From contig NZ_CP070225.1 in NCBI RefSeq assembly GCF_021631985.1, forward strand, positions 10,106,001-10,170,000: 64,000 nt of DNA. The letters are read 5' to 3'. The translations under genes and the position numbers were made by a program. Under the pieces are notes generated by a model. The model worked only from the letters and a program-made list of their open reading frames with translations. It was not told the origin of the DNA and searched no databases. This DNA is from Sandaracinus amylolyticus. Lineage in GTDB: Bacteria > Myxococcota_A > Polyangia > Polyangiales > Sandaracinaceae. Shown here piece by piece: positions 9,595 through 18,489 of this stretch; position 1 is the first letter of the stretch, and every line of letters begins with the position of its first letter.

Positions 9595-10286
9595 TCGGCC
9601 GCTTCCGGCAGTGAGCGCGTCCCGATCCAGCCCGCCTTGCGCACGCCGTTGATCAGCAGGGCGGACGCGTCCTCGAGCGACGACTCGACCGTGCGCAGCT
9701 TGGCCGAGAAATAGTTGAAGAACACCACTGCGGGGATCGCGACGAGGATCCCGAGCGCGGTCGCGACCAGCGCCTCGGCGATGCCCGCCGACACCGCCGT
9801 GAGGCCACCTCCGCCGGTCGCCGCGATGCCCTCGAACGACGTGACGATGCCCGCGACCGTGCCGAAGAGGCCGACGAACGGCGCGATCGATCCGATCGTC
9901 GCGAGCACGCCGAGCCCCTTGCGGAGCTGGTCCATCTCGACTCCGACCGTCTTGTCGAGACGCGACTTGACCACGTCGATCAATTCGGTCGTCGACGGCG
10001 CATCGGCACGCGTGTCGACGTACTCCGAGAGGCCCGCCTTGATGACGTTGCCGACCGGGGTCGGGCGCGCGACTCGCACCGTCGCCGCCTCGTCGAGCTG
10101 GCCTTTCGCGATCAGCGGCGTCACCTGCGCTTCGTAGCCGGCACCGGCGCGGCGGAGCATCAGCAGCGCAATCGCCCGCTGGATCGTGATCGACATGACG
10201 ACGACGGACATCAGGAGGAGAGAGATCATGACGGCCTTGGCGACAGGCCCCATCGTCTCCCAGATTTCTGCGAATCCAGTTTCCAC
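9591..10286 (-). CDS. exbB: MotA/TolQ/ExbB proton channel family protein
   Basis: 231 residues. The GTG at 10286 is preferred because GGGAG lies 6 nt upstream and it starts 2 nt after the tonB stop; a longer frame to 10376 would overlap tonB. TM1 is at about residues 18-42 (KAVMISLLLMSVVVMSI). A cytoplasmic helical part follows, then the two conserved C-terminal TM helices (IGSIAPFVGLFGTVAGIV and AEALVATALGILVAIPAVVF) that form the pentameric proton channel. With the two ExbD proteins and TonB it energises the receptor encoded downstream. Confidence 0.93.
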   Translation of the reverse strand: METGFAEIWETMGPVAKAVMISLLLMSVVVMSITIQRAIALLMLRRAGAGYEAQVTPLIAKGQLDEAATVRVARPTPVGNVIKAGLSEYVDTRADAPSTTELIDVVKSRLDKTVGVEMDQLRKGLGVLATIGSIAPFVGLFGTVAGIVTSFEGIAATGGGGLTAVSAGIAEALVATALGILVAIPAVVFFNYFSAKLRTVESSLEDASALLINGVRKAGWIGTRSLPEAAE

Positions 10287-10288
10287 GG

Positions 10289-11080
10289 TTATCTCCCGGT
10301 GATCTCGAATCGGAGGCGCTGTGTGAGGTAGATGGAAATCGGACGCCCCTGGTACACGGGCGGAGCAAAACGCCATCGCGACACCGTCGCGACGACGTGC
10401 TCGGTCAGCAGCGCCAGACCACGAACGACCTGCACCTCGCCCACCGTGCCGTCGGGCCGAATGGCGATTCGCAGGATCATCGTTCCTTCGACACGCGCGC
10501 TCAGTGCTTGCGGCGTGTGGCCCGGCTGCTCGCCGGACACGAGACGCGGCGGCGACATGTCGCTCGGCATGAAGACGGGCGTGACGGGGCCGGTGCCGGT
10601 CCCTCCGACCACGCCGCCCACCACACCCCCGAGAACGCCGCCGGAAACACCGCCCGCGACGCCTCCCGGGACACCGCCGGGAACACCGCCCGCGGTGCCC
10701 GACGCGCCTTCTGCAGGCGCGGTCTCGGTATGCGCGACTTGCTCGACCGGAGCCTCGACGGCTTCGGGCTCCGGCGTCTCGGGCTCGCTCGGCTGCTCGG
10801 TCGGAGTGACGAGCTCGTCGGGCGCGCGACGCGGTCGCACCGGACGAGGTGTTTGCGGCACCACTGCAGTCACCTCCGATTGCGGTGCTGAACTTCCGGC
10901 AGGAGGTGGTGGCGGAGGCGGCGGCGGCGGTGGACCTGGATCGAAGAATGTCAGTGTGACGGGTTCATCCGGAGGAGGGGACGTCTGGATTCCAGTCGAG
11001 AGCCAGATTGCCGCTGCGACTCCGGTGGCATGAACCGCGATCGACGTCAGTGTGCTCGTGAGATTGACGAGGTGTCGCAT
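10289..11080 (-). CDS. tonB: TonB family energy transducer
   Basis: 263 residues. An N-terminal TM anchor spans about 9-30. It is followed by DPG and a run of eleven prolines, a Pro/Glu-rich periplasm-spanning region, and an unusual linker of seven to eight GGVx tetrapeptides (about residues 133-163). The C-terminal TonB domain (about 185-263) contains RIAIRPDGTVGEVQVVRG and SRWRFAPPVYQGRPI. It is the first gene of the tonB-exbB-exbD-exbD cluster and its stop TAA lies 2 nt before the exbB GTG. Compared with enterobacterial TonB, the flexible GGVx linker is the odd feature. Confidence 0.93.
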   Translation of the reverse strand: MRHLVNLTSTLTSIAVHATGVAAAIWLSTGIQTSPPPDEPVTLTFFDPGPPPPPPPPPPPAGSSAPQSEVTAVVPQTPRPVRPRRAPDELVTPTEQPSEPETPEPEAVEAPVEQVAHTETAPAEGASGTAGGVPGGVPGGVAGGVSGGVLGGVVGGVVGGTGTGPVTPVFMPSDMSPPRLVSGEQPGHTPQALSARVEGTMILRIAIRPDGTVGEVQVVRGLALLTEHVVATVSRWRFAPPVYQGRPISIYLTQRLRFEITGR

Positions 11081-11271
11081 TTCGGAGCTCGCGACTCACT
11101 AGTCGCTGGCTATTGCATCGAGCGACGAGATTCCTCACATCCGTTTTTGCTTGTGTCCCCACGGTTTCGCCGTCGTTCACAGCGACTGATCGAAGAGCCG
11201 TCATCACTGGAAAGAGCGTAGTCGTGACGGACGGTGTCCTATTTTCGCGACTACGATTCTCGCGATGCACG

Positions 11272-12228
11272 TCACTCGCGGTGCGACGGAAGACGCACCG
11301 TGAAGCGCGCGCCGCGCCCGAGCTCGCTGTCGACCTGCACCGTGCCGCCGTGCGCTCGCACGATCGCGCGGACGTAGCTGAGGCCCAGTCCGAGCCCACG
11401 CTGCGCGCGACTGCGATCGGCGCGATAGAGGCGATCCCAGATCCGTTCGAGATCCTCGGGCGCGATGCCCATCCCCGAGTCCTCGACGACGATCTCGATC
11501 TCTTCGCCGGCGCGCGCCGCGCGCACCCGCGCTCGTCCTCCGCGCGGCGTGTACTTGAGCGCGTTGTCGACGAGGTTCGCGATCACCTGCCGCAGCCGCA
11601 CGCGATCGCCGCGCACGACGAGGTCCTTCGTGTGCTCGACCTCCACTGCGACACCGTTCTCGTCGGCGACGTGCTCGTAGAGATCGACCACCTCGTCGAT
11701 CAGCGCATCGATCGCGACCGGCTCGAGCTCGAGCTTCATCACGCCGGTCTCGGCCTCCGAGACGTCCATCAGCGCGCGCAGCATCGCGAGGACGCGATCG
11801 CTCTCCTCCACCACGTCGGCGAGCGCCGCTTGCGCGCTCTCGGTGTCGCCCGCCCGCAGCGCGATCTCCGCGGAGCCGCGCAGCCTCGTGAGCGGAGTCC
11901 GGAGGTCGCGCGCGACGTCGTCGAGCGCGCCGCGCATCCCGCCGACGAGCGTCTCGTTGCGCGCGAGCATCTGGTTGAGCAGCTCGCCCAGCTCGTCGAG
12001 CTCGTCGTTCGTTCCGCGCACCGGAACGCGCGCCGAGAGATCGCCGCTCCGCACCACCGAGCGCGCGGTCGATGCGAGCGCGCGCAGCGGCGCGAGGGCG
12101 CGGCGCGTGACGAACGCGCCGCCGAGCACCGCGACCACCAGCGCGATCCCGGCGGTCCACCCGACCGCGGTGCGCACGTCGCGCAGCAGCGCGCGTCGTG
12201 CCGAGTCGCTCAGCCCGACCTCGAGCAC
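11272..12228 (-). CDS. HAMP-domain sensor histidine kinase, N-terminally truncated and lacking the phospho-accepting His
   Basis: 318 residues from a GTG without a visible ribosome site. Only one TM helix remains (about 19-42). It is followed by HAMP (43-95), a HisKA-like helix, and a HATPase_c domain with N-box (LRQVIANLVDNALKYT), G1 (DSGMGIAPED) and G2 (GLGLGLSYVRA). The first TM helix and sensor domain expected of this class are missing. The reading frame upstream closes at a TGA (12253-12255), and the adjoining DNA encodes the start of a DUF58 protein instead. The H-box reads VARDLRTPL, with Arg107 (CGC) where VAHDLRTPL (CAC) is usual. It is probably a gene remnant; if expressed, autophosphorylation is not expected. 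Confidence 0.7.
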   Translation of the reverse strand: MLEVGLSDSARRALLRDVRTAVGWTAGIALVVAVLGGAFVTRRALAPLRALASTARSVVRSGDLSARVPVRGTNDELDELGELLNQMLARNETLVGGMRGALDDVARDLRTPLTRLRGSAEIALRAGDTESAQAALADVVEESDRVLAMLRALMDVSEAETGVMKLELEPVAIDALIDEVVDLYEHVADENGVAVEVEHTKDLVVRGDRVRLRQVIANLVDNALKYTPRGGRARVRAARAGEEIEIVVEDSGMGIAPEDLERIWDRLYRADRSRAQRGLGLGLSYVRAIVRAHGGTVQVDSELGRGARFTVRLPSHRE

Positions 12229-12229
12229 A

Positions 12230-12510
12230 CGATCCGAACTCGCCCGACGCGCTCAGATCGACGAGCAGCACCACGTGCAGCTCGCGCTCCTCGGTCAGCT
12301 CCTTCACGTGCGGGCGCCCGGCGCGCGCCGTCACGTTCCAGTCGATCACGCGGACGTCGTCGCCGGGCACGTACTCGCGCACCCGGTCGAAGTCGATGCC
12401 GCGACCGCGGAACACGGAGCGGTACTGCCCCGCGAGCATCTCGGTCACCGGGCGCGCGGTGCGCAGCTCGATCCGCCGCACCTTGCGCACGATCTCCGTC
12501 ACGTCGCGCA

Positions 12511-12511
<1 letters not shown>
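12230..12511 (-). pseudogene. DUF58 domain protein, C-terminally truncated
   Basis: The first ~94 codons encode a normal DUF58 N-terminus: YRSVFRGRGIDFDRVREYVP, then WNVTARAGRPHVKELTEERE, then VVLLVDLSASGEFGS. After GEFGS the similarity stops at the same point where the sensor-kinase sequence begins in another frame. The frame itself stays open to 11204 but only reads antisense-like Arg-rich residues of the kinase region. The start overlaps the MoxR stop (TGATG at 12513-12509), the usual MoxR-DUF58 coupling. The rest of the gene (normally about 300 residues) is missing. Confidence 0.75.
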
Positions 12512-13539
<1,028 letters not shown>

Positions 13540-13638
13540 CTCTCGTCCTCCTCGCGCGGCATGCAGCGCCACGACGAGGAGGACTCTGGGAGACGGACCT
13601 GATCGGACCTTGGCCGCTCCATGACAAAACGATCATGT

Positions 13639-14532
13639 TCAGCCGCGCGTCGTCACCCCCGCCGCTTCGCGCGCGACCGTCGCGAGCGCGGCCCAGTCCT
13701 GCTGCCCGCGTCCCTTCGCGATCCCCTCGAGGATGTGATCGCGCAGCAGGCTGGCGATCGGCAGCGGCGCGCGCAGCTGCGTGCTCGCCGCGAGCGCGAG
13801 CGAGACGTCCTTCAGGCCGAGCTCGAGCCGGAACCCCGCGGGCTCGAGCTCGCCGCGCGCGATGCGCTCGCCGTAGCCGCGCAGGATCGGCGACGCGACC
13901 ACCGTCTTGCCGAGCACCTCGACGAGCCGCTCCGGCGGGATGCCCGCCTTCTCGCCGAGCGCGGTCGCCTCGCCGACGAGCTCGATGGTGCTCGCGATCG
14001 CGAAGTTCGCGATGATCTTCGTGAGGTGCGCGTGCGCCGCGGTGCCGGTGTCGAGCGTGCTTCCGCCGATCGCATCGAAGATCGGCCGCGCGCGCGCCAC
14101 CACCGCGGGCTCGCCGCCGACGAGGACGGTGAGCGCGCCGCGCTCCGCGGCATCGGGACGCCCGAGCACCGGCGCCGCGACGTAGTGCGTCCCGCGTCGC
14201 GCGTGCGCGTCGCTCAGCTCCTGCGCGAGCGTCCACGAGATCGTGCTCGTGCCGACGTGGACCGCGTCCGGCGTCATCGCGTCGAGGAAGCCCTCGCGCC
14301 CGAGCGTCGCGTCGCGCACCGCGGTGTCGTCGGCCAGCGACGTGATGACGAGCGCCACGTCGCGGACCGCCTCGCGCGGCGTCGCGCACAGCTCGAGACC
14401 GTCCGACGGCGCCACGCGTCCCGGCGTGCGGTTCCACGCCCGAACCCCCAGACCCGCACGCTGCAGGCTCGCCACCATCCCGCGCCCCATGTGACCCAGG
14501 CCCAGGAACGCCACCGTCGGTCTCGCAGTCAT
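13639..14532 (-). CDS. NAD(P)-dependent beta-hydroxyacid dehydrogenase family protein
   Basis: 297 residues. The N-terminal Rossmann fold has the dinucleotide motif FLGLGHMGRGM (about 9-19). The substrate-region motif is changed to STISWTLAQELSDAH, and the C-terminal all-helical domain contains the catalytic-lysine segment THLTK-like HAHLTKIIANF. It resembles 3-hydroxyisobutyrate or glyoxylate/succinic-semialdehyde reductases. The ATG at 14532 precedes the Rossmann motif directly. It is divergent from the antiporter gene 82 bp away. The exact substrate cannot be told. Confidence 0.85.
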   Translation of the reverse strand: MTARPTVAFLGLGHMGRGMVASLQRAGLGVRAWNRTPGRVAPSDGLELCATPREAVRDVALVITSLADDTAVRDATLGREGFLDAMTPDAVHVGTSTISWTLAQELSDAHARRGTHYVAAPVLGRPDAAERGALTVLVGGEPAVVARARPIFDAIGGSTLDTGTAAHAHLTKIIANFAIASTIELVGEATALGEKAGIPPERLVEVLGKTVVASPILRGYGERIARGELEPAGFRLELGLKDVSLALAASTQLRAPLPIASLLRDHILEGIAKGRGQQDWAALATVAREAAGVTTRG

Positions 14533-14614
14533 GAGCACGCCGATAGGCTCGCCCCGCTCTGCCTCAAATCGCGCGAGGTGGACGACCGAGGGCGCGCCTA
14601 CGTGAGGAGAGCGG

Positions 14615-16213
14615 ATGACCGAGACGTCGGCGCTGAGAGCGTTGGTGGCGCTGCTCGCCGTGCTCGTCGTCGTGGGCGTGGTCGCGCGGCGGCTGCGCGT
14701 CGCGCCATCGATCCTCACCGTCGTCGCGGGCGGCGGGCTCGCGCTCGTCCCCGGCGTCCCGCGCTTCGAGCTGGTGCCCGAGCTCGTGCTGCTGATCGTG
14801 CTGCCGCCGATCATCTACGACGCCGGCGTCAACATGAGCTGGCGCGAGTTCCGCGCGAACATCCGCTCGATCGGCTTGCTCGCCGTCGGCTGCGTCGTGT
14901 TCACGATGTGCACCGTCGCCGCGGTCGCGCACTTCTTCCTCGGCCTCGACTGGGCGCTCGCCTTCGTGCTCGGCGCGATCGTCGCGCCGCCCGACACCCT
15001 CGCGCCGATCGCGATCGCACGACACCTCGGCATCCCGCGCGACGTGCTGGTGATCCTCGAAGGCGAGGGCCTCGCCAACGACGGCACCGCGCTCGTGCTC
15101 TATCGCTTCGCGGTCGCCGCGGTCGCGGCCGGAGCGTTCTCGGTCGGCGAGGTGCTCGCGACGTTCTCGCTCATCGTCACCTGCGAGCCGCTCTGGGGCA
15201 TCGCGGTCGGCTGGGCCGGGCTCCGCCTGCGCCGCTGGCTCGCCGATCCCCACCTCGAGATCGTGATCTCGATGCTCATGCCCTACGCCGCGTTCTGGGT
15301 CCCCGAGGAGCTCGGCGGCTCGGGCGTCATCGCGACGATCACCGCGGGCCTCTACGTCAGCTGGAACGGTCCGATCCTCATCTCCGCGGCGACACGGGTG
15401 CAGGGCATCTTCTTCTGGGACCTCGGCATGTACGTCATCGAGGGCCTCGTGCTGCTCTACACCGGGCTGCAGGTCCGCACGATCGTCGACGGGCTCGAGA
15501 CGGCCGACGTCGCGCAGCTGCTGAGCGCGACCCTGATCGTCACCGCGATCCTCGTGCTCAGCCGCTTCGCGTACGTCTTCCCCACCGCGTACGTCTCGGT
15601 GTGGGTCGAGCGCGCGATGGGGCACGCGATCGCGTGGCCTCCGTGGCGCGGCGTGCTGCTCGTCGCGTTCGTCGGCGTGCGCGGCATCGTCTCGCTCAGC
15701 GCCGCGCTCGCGCTTCCCTTCACGACCCACGCGGGCGCGGAGTTCCCGGGGCGCGAGCTGATCCTCGTCGTGACGTTCGGCGTCATCATCATCACGCTCG
15801 TCGGCCAGGGGCTCCTCGTGCCGGCGCTCACCGTCCGACTCGGGCTCGCGGATCGCGCGAAGCAGGAGCGAGAGGTCGAGCAGGAGCAGGAGCTCGCTGC
15901 GCGCCAGTCCGCGCTCGACGCGGCGCGACGCAAGCTCGAGACGATCGCGGGCGAGCGCCACATCGAGGCTGACGCGCTCGAGTTCGTCCGCGGCCGCCAC
16001 GATCAGCGCGCGCGCCTCATCCCCAGCGATCTCGGCGAGGGCCTGAACGTGAAGCGCCTCGGCGCCGCGCTGCGCATCGAAGCGATCGAGGAAGAGCGAA
16101 GGGCGATCCGCGAGCTGCTGCGCGAAGGCAAGCTCACCGACGACGCGCGCCGCCGCCTCGAGCGCGAGCTCGACCTCGAAGAGCAGGTGCTCTCCGCGCG
16201 GCGAGGGCACTGA
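14615..16213 (+). CDS. Na+/H+ antiporter, CPA1 (NhaP-like) family
   Basis: 532 residues, with about twelve TM helices over residues 8-410 and a cytosolic, charged, partly coiled-coil C-terminal tail of about 120 residues (KQEREVEQEQELAARQSALD). The CPA1 ion-binding region is seen as GAIVAPPDTLAPIAIA and the following EGEGLANDGTALVLYRFA segment. It exchanges monovalent cations for protons across the inner membrane and supports pH and salt homeostasis. The ATG follows GAGGAGAGCGG. Length and architecture are normal for the family. Confidence 0.93.
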   Translation: MTETSALRALVALLAVLVVVGVVARRLRVAPSILTVVAGGGLALVPGVPRFELVPELVLLIVLPPIIYDAGVNMSWREFRANIRSIGLLAVGCVVFTMCTVAAVAHFFLGLDWALAFVLGAIVAPPDTLAPIAIARHLGIPRDVLVILEGEGLANDGTALVLYRFAVAAVAAGAFSVGEVLATFSLIVTCEPLWGIAVGWAGLRLRRWLADPHLEIVISMLMPYAAFWVPEELGGSGVIATITAGLYVSWNGPILISAATRVQGIFFWDLGMYVIEGLVLLYTGLQVRTIVDGLETADVAQLLSATLIVTAILVLSRFAYVFPTAYVSVWVERAMGHAIAWPPWRGVLLVAFVGVRGIVSLSAALALPFTTHAGAEFPGRELILVVTFGVIIITLVGQGLLVPALTVRLGLADRAKQEREVEQEQELAARQSALDAARRKLETIAGERHIEADALEFVRGRHDQRARLIPSDLGEGLNVKRLGAALRIEAIEEERRAIRELLREGKLTDDARRRLERELDLEEQVLSARRGH

Positions 16214-16243
16214 CGCCGTCGCGATCCCGAGCCGTCGCGGCGA

Positions 16244-16852
16244 TCACCTCGTGCGGCGAGGACGCTTCGCCGCGAGGTACGCCCGACCGCGCGGCGAGAT
16301 CTCGTAGCCGACCTCGAAGCTCTGGGTGAGCCCGAGCTTCTTCAGCTTCCGCACGTCCACCTTGAACGGTAGCGTCTCGCGCCCGAGCTTCTTCGCGAGC
16401 TGCGACGCCGCGACGCGCGGGTTCTTCTCGATCAGCGCCAGCGTGCGCGCCGTCCACGCCCCGCCCTCGTCCATCCGCGCGAGCTTCGCGCGGATGGTCG
16501 CGATCTCCTCGGGCGTCGGCTCGGCCTCGAGCGCGAGCGTCACGCGATCTCCGTCGCCCCCGTGGTGGAGCTCGATCCGATAGAGCTCGCTCCTCTCGTC
16601 GAGCGCCGCGTCGCGCGCCGTGCGCACGTAGTCGACGAGCGCGTCGCGCGAGTCGAACCCGGCACGCGCCGCGTCGTCCTCGGTGATCTCCGAGACCCGC
16701 ACCCGCTCGATGCGATCGACCTCGAGCACGCCGATCGGATGACAGCGATAGCGCCCACCGACCTTCACGTGCGGCTTGTCCCACCGGCGGAACGTCAGCG
16801 TGATCGCGCCACTCGTGAGTCCCTCGTGGAAGCGCTTCTGGAACAGCAGCAT
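16244..16852 (-). CDS. ASCH domain protein with C-terminal winged-helix-like segment
   Basis: 202 residues. Residues 1-110 match an ASCH (PUA-like, RNA-binding) domain: MLLFQKRFHEGLTSGAITLT, FRRW, and GVLEVDRIERVRVSEITEDDA. Residues about 125-200 look like a small winged helix (RTLALIEKNPRVAASQLAKK, then LKKLGLTQSFEVGYEISPRG). The ATG at 16852 is chosen because the ASCH fold begins there; a further upstream frame runs into repeat DNA. The RNA-related role is inferred from the ASCH family and the target is unknown. It is convergent with the antiporter gene. Confidence 0.82.
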   Translation of the reverse strand: MLLFQKRFHEGLTSGAITLTFRRWDKPHVKVGGRYRCHPIGVLEVDRIERVRVSEITEDDAARAGFDSRDALVDYVRTARDAALDERSELYRIELHHGGDGDRVTLALEAEPTPEEIATIRAKLARMDEGGAWTARTLALIEKNPRVAASQLAKKLGRETLPFKVDVRKLKKLGLTQSFEVGYEISPRGRAYLAAKRPRRTR

Positions 16853-16896
16853 GCGCGCGGCAGCGTACCGCCGCGCGCATGCCGGCACGACCCACG

Positions 16897-17020
16897 GACT
16901 CTCGAACATCGGCTCGCCCGCCGGTCCCTACCGTCCGCGCGCTTCGCGCGCTTCGCGCGCTACCCGTCCGCGCGCTTCGCGCGCTCCCGTCCGGACCGGC
17001 GGGACGAGCACTCCAGCAGA
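16897..17020 (-). repeat. Stop-abutting hairpin repeat, copy 2 (internally expanded)
   Basis: 124-bp copy of the element seen at 8633-8730. It carries an extra ~26 bp made of a second CCGTCC-GCGCGCTTCGCGCGC block. It is directly joined head-to-tail to copy 3, so the pair forms a tandem. Confidence 0.82.
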
Positions 17021-17117
17021 GACTCTCGAACATCGGCTCGCCCGCCGGTCCCTACCGTCCGCGCGCGTCGCGCGCTCCCGTCCGGGACCGGCGGGACGAG
17101 CACTCCGGCAAAGACTC
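17021..17117 (-). repeat. Stop-abutting hairpin repeat, copy 3
   Basis: 97-bp copy with the clearest secondary structure. The outer arms GCCGGTCCC and GGGACCGGC pair perfectly and enclose the CCGTCC and GCGCGC blocks. Its right end forms the stop codon of the 17116-18210 lipoprotein gene (17116-17118). Confidence 0.85.
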
Positions 17118-18210
17118 ACTCGAGCTCGCAGTCGCTCGTGCTGCTCGATCCCGGGTACGCGAGGGTCGCGGGATCGGTGCGACCGAACGTCATGTACCAG
17201 GCCGACTCGATCCGACCGCCCGCCGGCACGAACACCTCGAACTCGCCGCTCGTGACGTCGTAGCGCCGCACCTGACCGCTGAACGCGAAGCCGCTCATCC
17301 CGACGAAGAGGCAGCCCTCGGGCCCGAAGATCAGCGCCTGCGCCGAGGCGCGAAGCTGACGCGGCGCCCACAGCGGGATCGTGTCGACCAGCGTTCCGTC
17401 GATCTCGTAGACGACGATCCGATCGACGTCGTCCAGGTTCGCGCGATCGGGAAAGCTGGTGACGTAGAGCCGACCATCGGGCCCGAACACGAGCCCTTCG
17501 GGGCGATGGAGATCACAGGTCGCGTCGGCGCAGTCGACGACCACCGCCTCGAAGCCCGACTCGGGATCGAAGCGCAGCACCTGACCTCGGATGCCGGCGC
17601 CGGTGAGATCGGGGCTGTTCGAGACGTAGAGCTCGCCGTCGGGACCGAAGACGACGCCGCGCGGACGAAGCTCCGCGGTGAGCCCCGCGGTCGAGAGGTC
17701 TCCGAGGTGCTCGCCGGTCGTGCTGTCGAACGTCGCGACGCGACCGCTGGGCCCACCGACGTCCGCCACGTACAGCACGCCGTCGGGCCCCACCACGATC
17801 CCGCGGGGCGCGAAGGGCCCGCCTTCGTCGCGTCGTGTCACGAGCTCGTCGACGAAGTCGCCGTCGCGCCCGTCGTACTCGTTGATCTCGCCCGCGTACG
17901 GCCGGTCCGTGTGCTGGTTCGCGACCAGCAGATCTCCGCGCACCGCCGGGCTCGGCCGCGCGAACACGAGCCCCATCGGTCCGTGGAGACCGCCGCTGTT
18001 CCGCTTCACGAAGAGCCCGAGGTACTCGCCGGTCTCGGCGTCCACGTAGGGAACGCTATTGGTCGCCGGGTCTCCCACGTAGAGCGCGTCGCCTCGGACG
18101 AGCGCTGCAGCGTGCGAGCTCGAGTCGTTCGTCGCGCACGCGCCGAGCGCGAGCGAAGACGGAAGTACGCAGAGCGCTGCCGCGAAGGCAGCACGATGTC
18201 GGGTCGCCAT
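17116..18210 (-). CDS. NHL/SMP-30-like beta-propeller lipoprotein
   Basis: 364 residues from the ATG at 18210, which has AGGAGG 9 nt upstream. The signal peptide ends in the lipobox ALGAC (Cys25). The mature protein is a six- to seven-blade propeller with recurring GVVFGPDGELYVSNS-type units (APRGIVVGPDGVLYVADV, PEGLVFGPDGRLYVTSF), as in NHL and gluconolactonase-like proteins. No lactonase metal site is evident, so a binding or structural surface role is more likely. The stop codon abuts repeat copy 3. Confidence 0.85.
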   Translation of the reverse strand: MATRHRAAFAAALCVLPSSLALGACATNDSSSHAAALVRGDALYVGDPATNSVPYVDAETGEYLGLFVKRNSGGLHGPMGLVFARPSPAVRGDLLVANQHTDRPYAGEINEYDGRDGDFVDELVTRRDEGGPFAPRGIVVGPDGVLYVADVGGPSGRVATFDSTTGEHLGDLSTAGLTAELRPRGVVFGPDGELYVSNSPDLTGAGIRGQVLRFDPESGFEAVVVDCADATCDLHRPEGLVFGPDGRLYVTSFPDRANLDDVDRIVVYEIDGTLVDTIPLWAPRQLRASAQALIFGPEGCLFVGMSGFAFSGQVRRYDVTSGEFEVFVPAGGRIESAWYMTFGRTDPATLAYPGSSSTSDCELE

Positions 18211-18489
18211 CGACGTGAACCTCCTGTGCGACGGAGCCGCCGAGCGGCTCGTCCGTGCCGAGAAGCGATGGAGTCGTGGACCGCCGCGCGCGCGGACGGC
18301 GACGCCGGCGGATACCGGCGCACCTCGCGAGGAGCGTGGACACGCCCACGGGCGCCGCGAGTCCGCGCGCGACGTAGACACCCGCGCCTGCTTCGTCTCG
18401 CGAACGCCCTGCGGGGTGAACGCGTCGCGCGGTGACGGATCGCGATCGTCCTCGCCAATCGTCGATTCTCCTCATCAGGAAGCACAGGA

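Noticed and set aside
11204..12236. Continuation of the DUF58 frame as a genuine C-terminal domain
   Set aside because: After the junction the frame reads only Arg/Ala-rich sequence, while the overlapping frame encodes an orderly HAMP-HisKA-HATPase protein.
16882..17033. Peptide with repeated SARSARTVGTGGRAD-type sequence
   Set aside because: It is the translation of the intergenic hairpin repeat. The same peptide appears in several frames at each repeat copy and has no conserved start or function.
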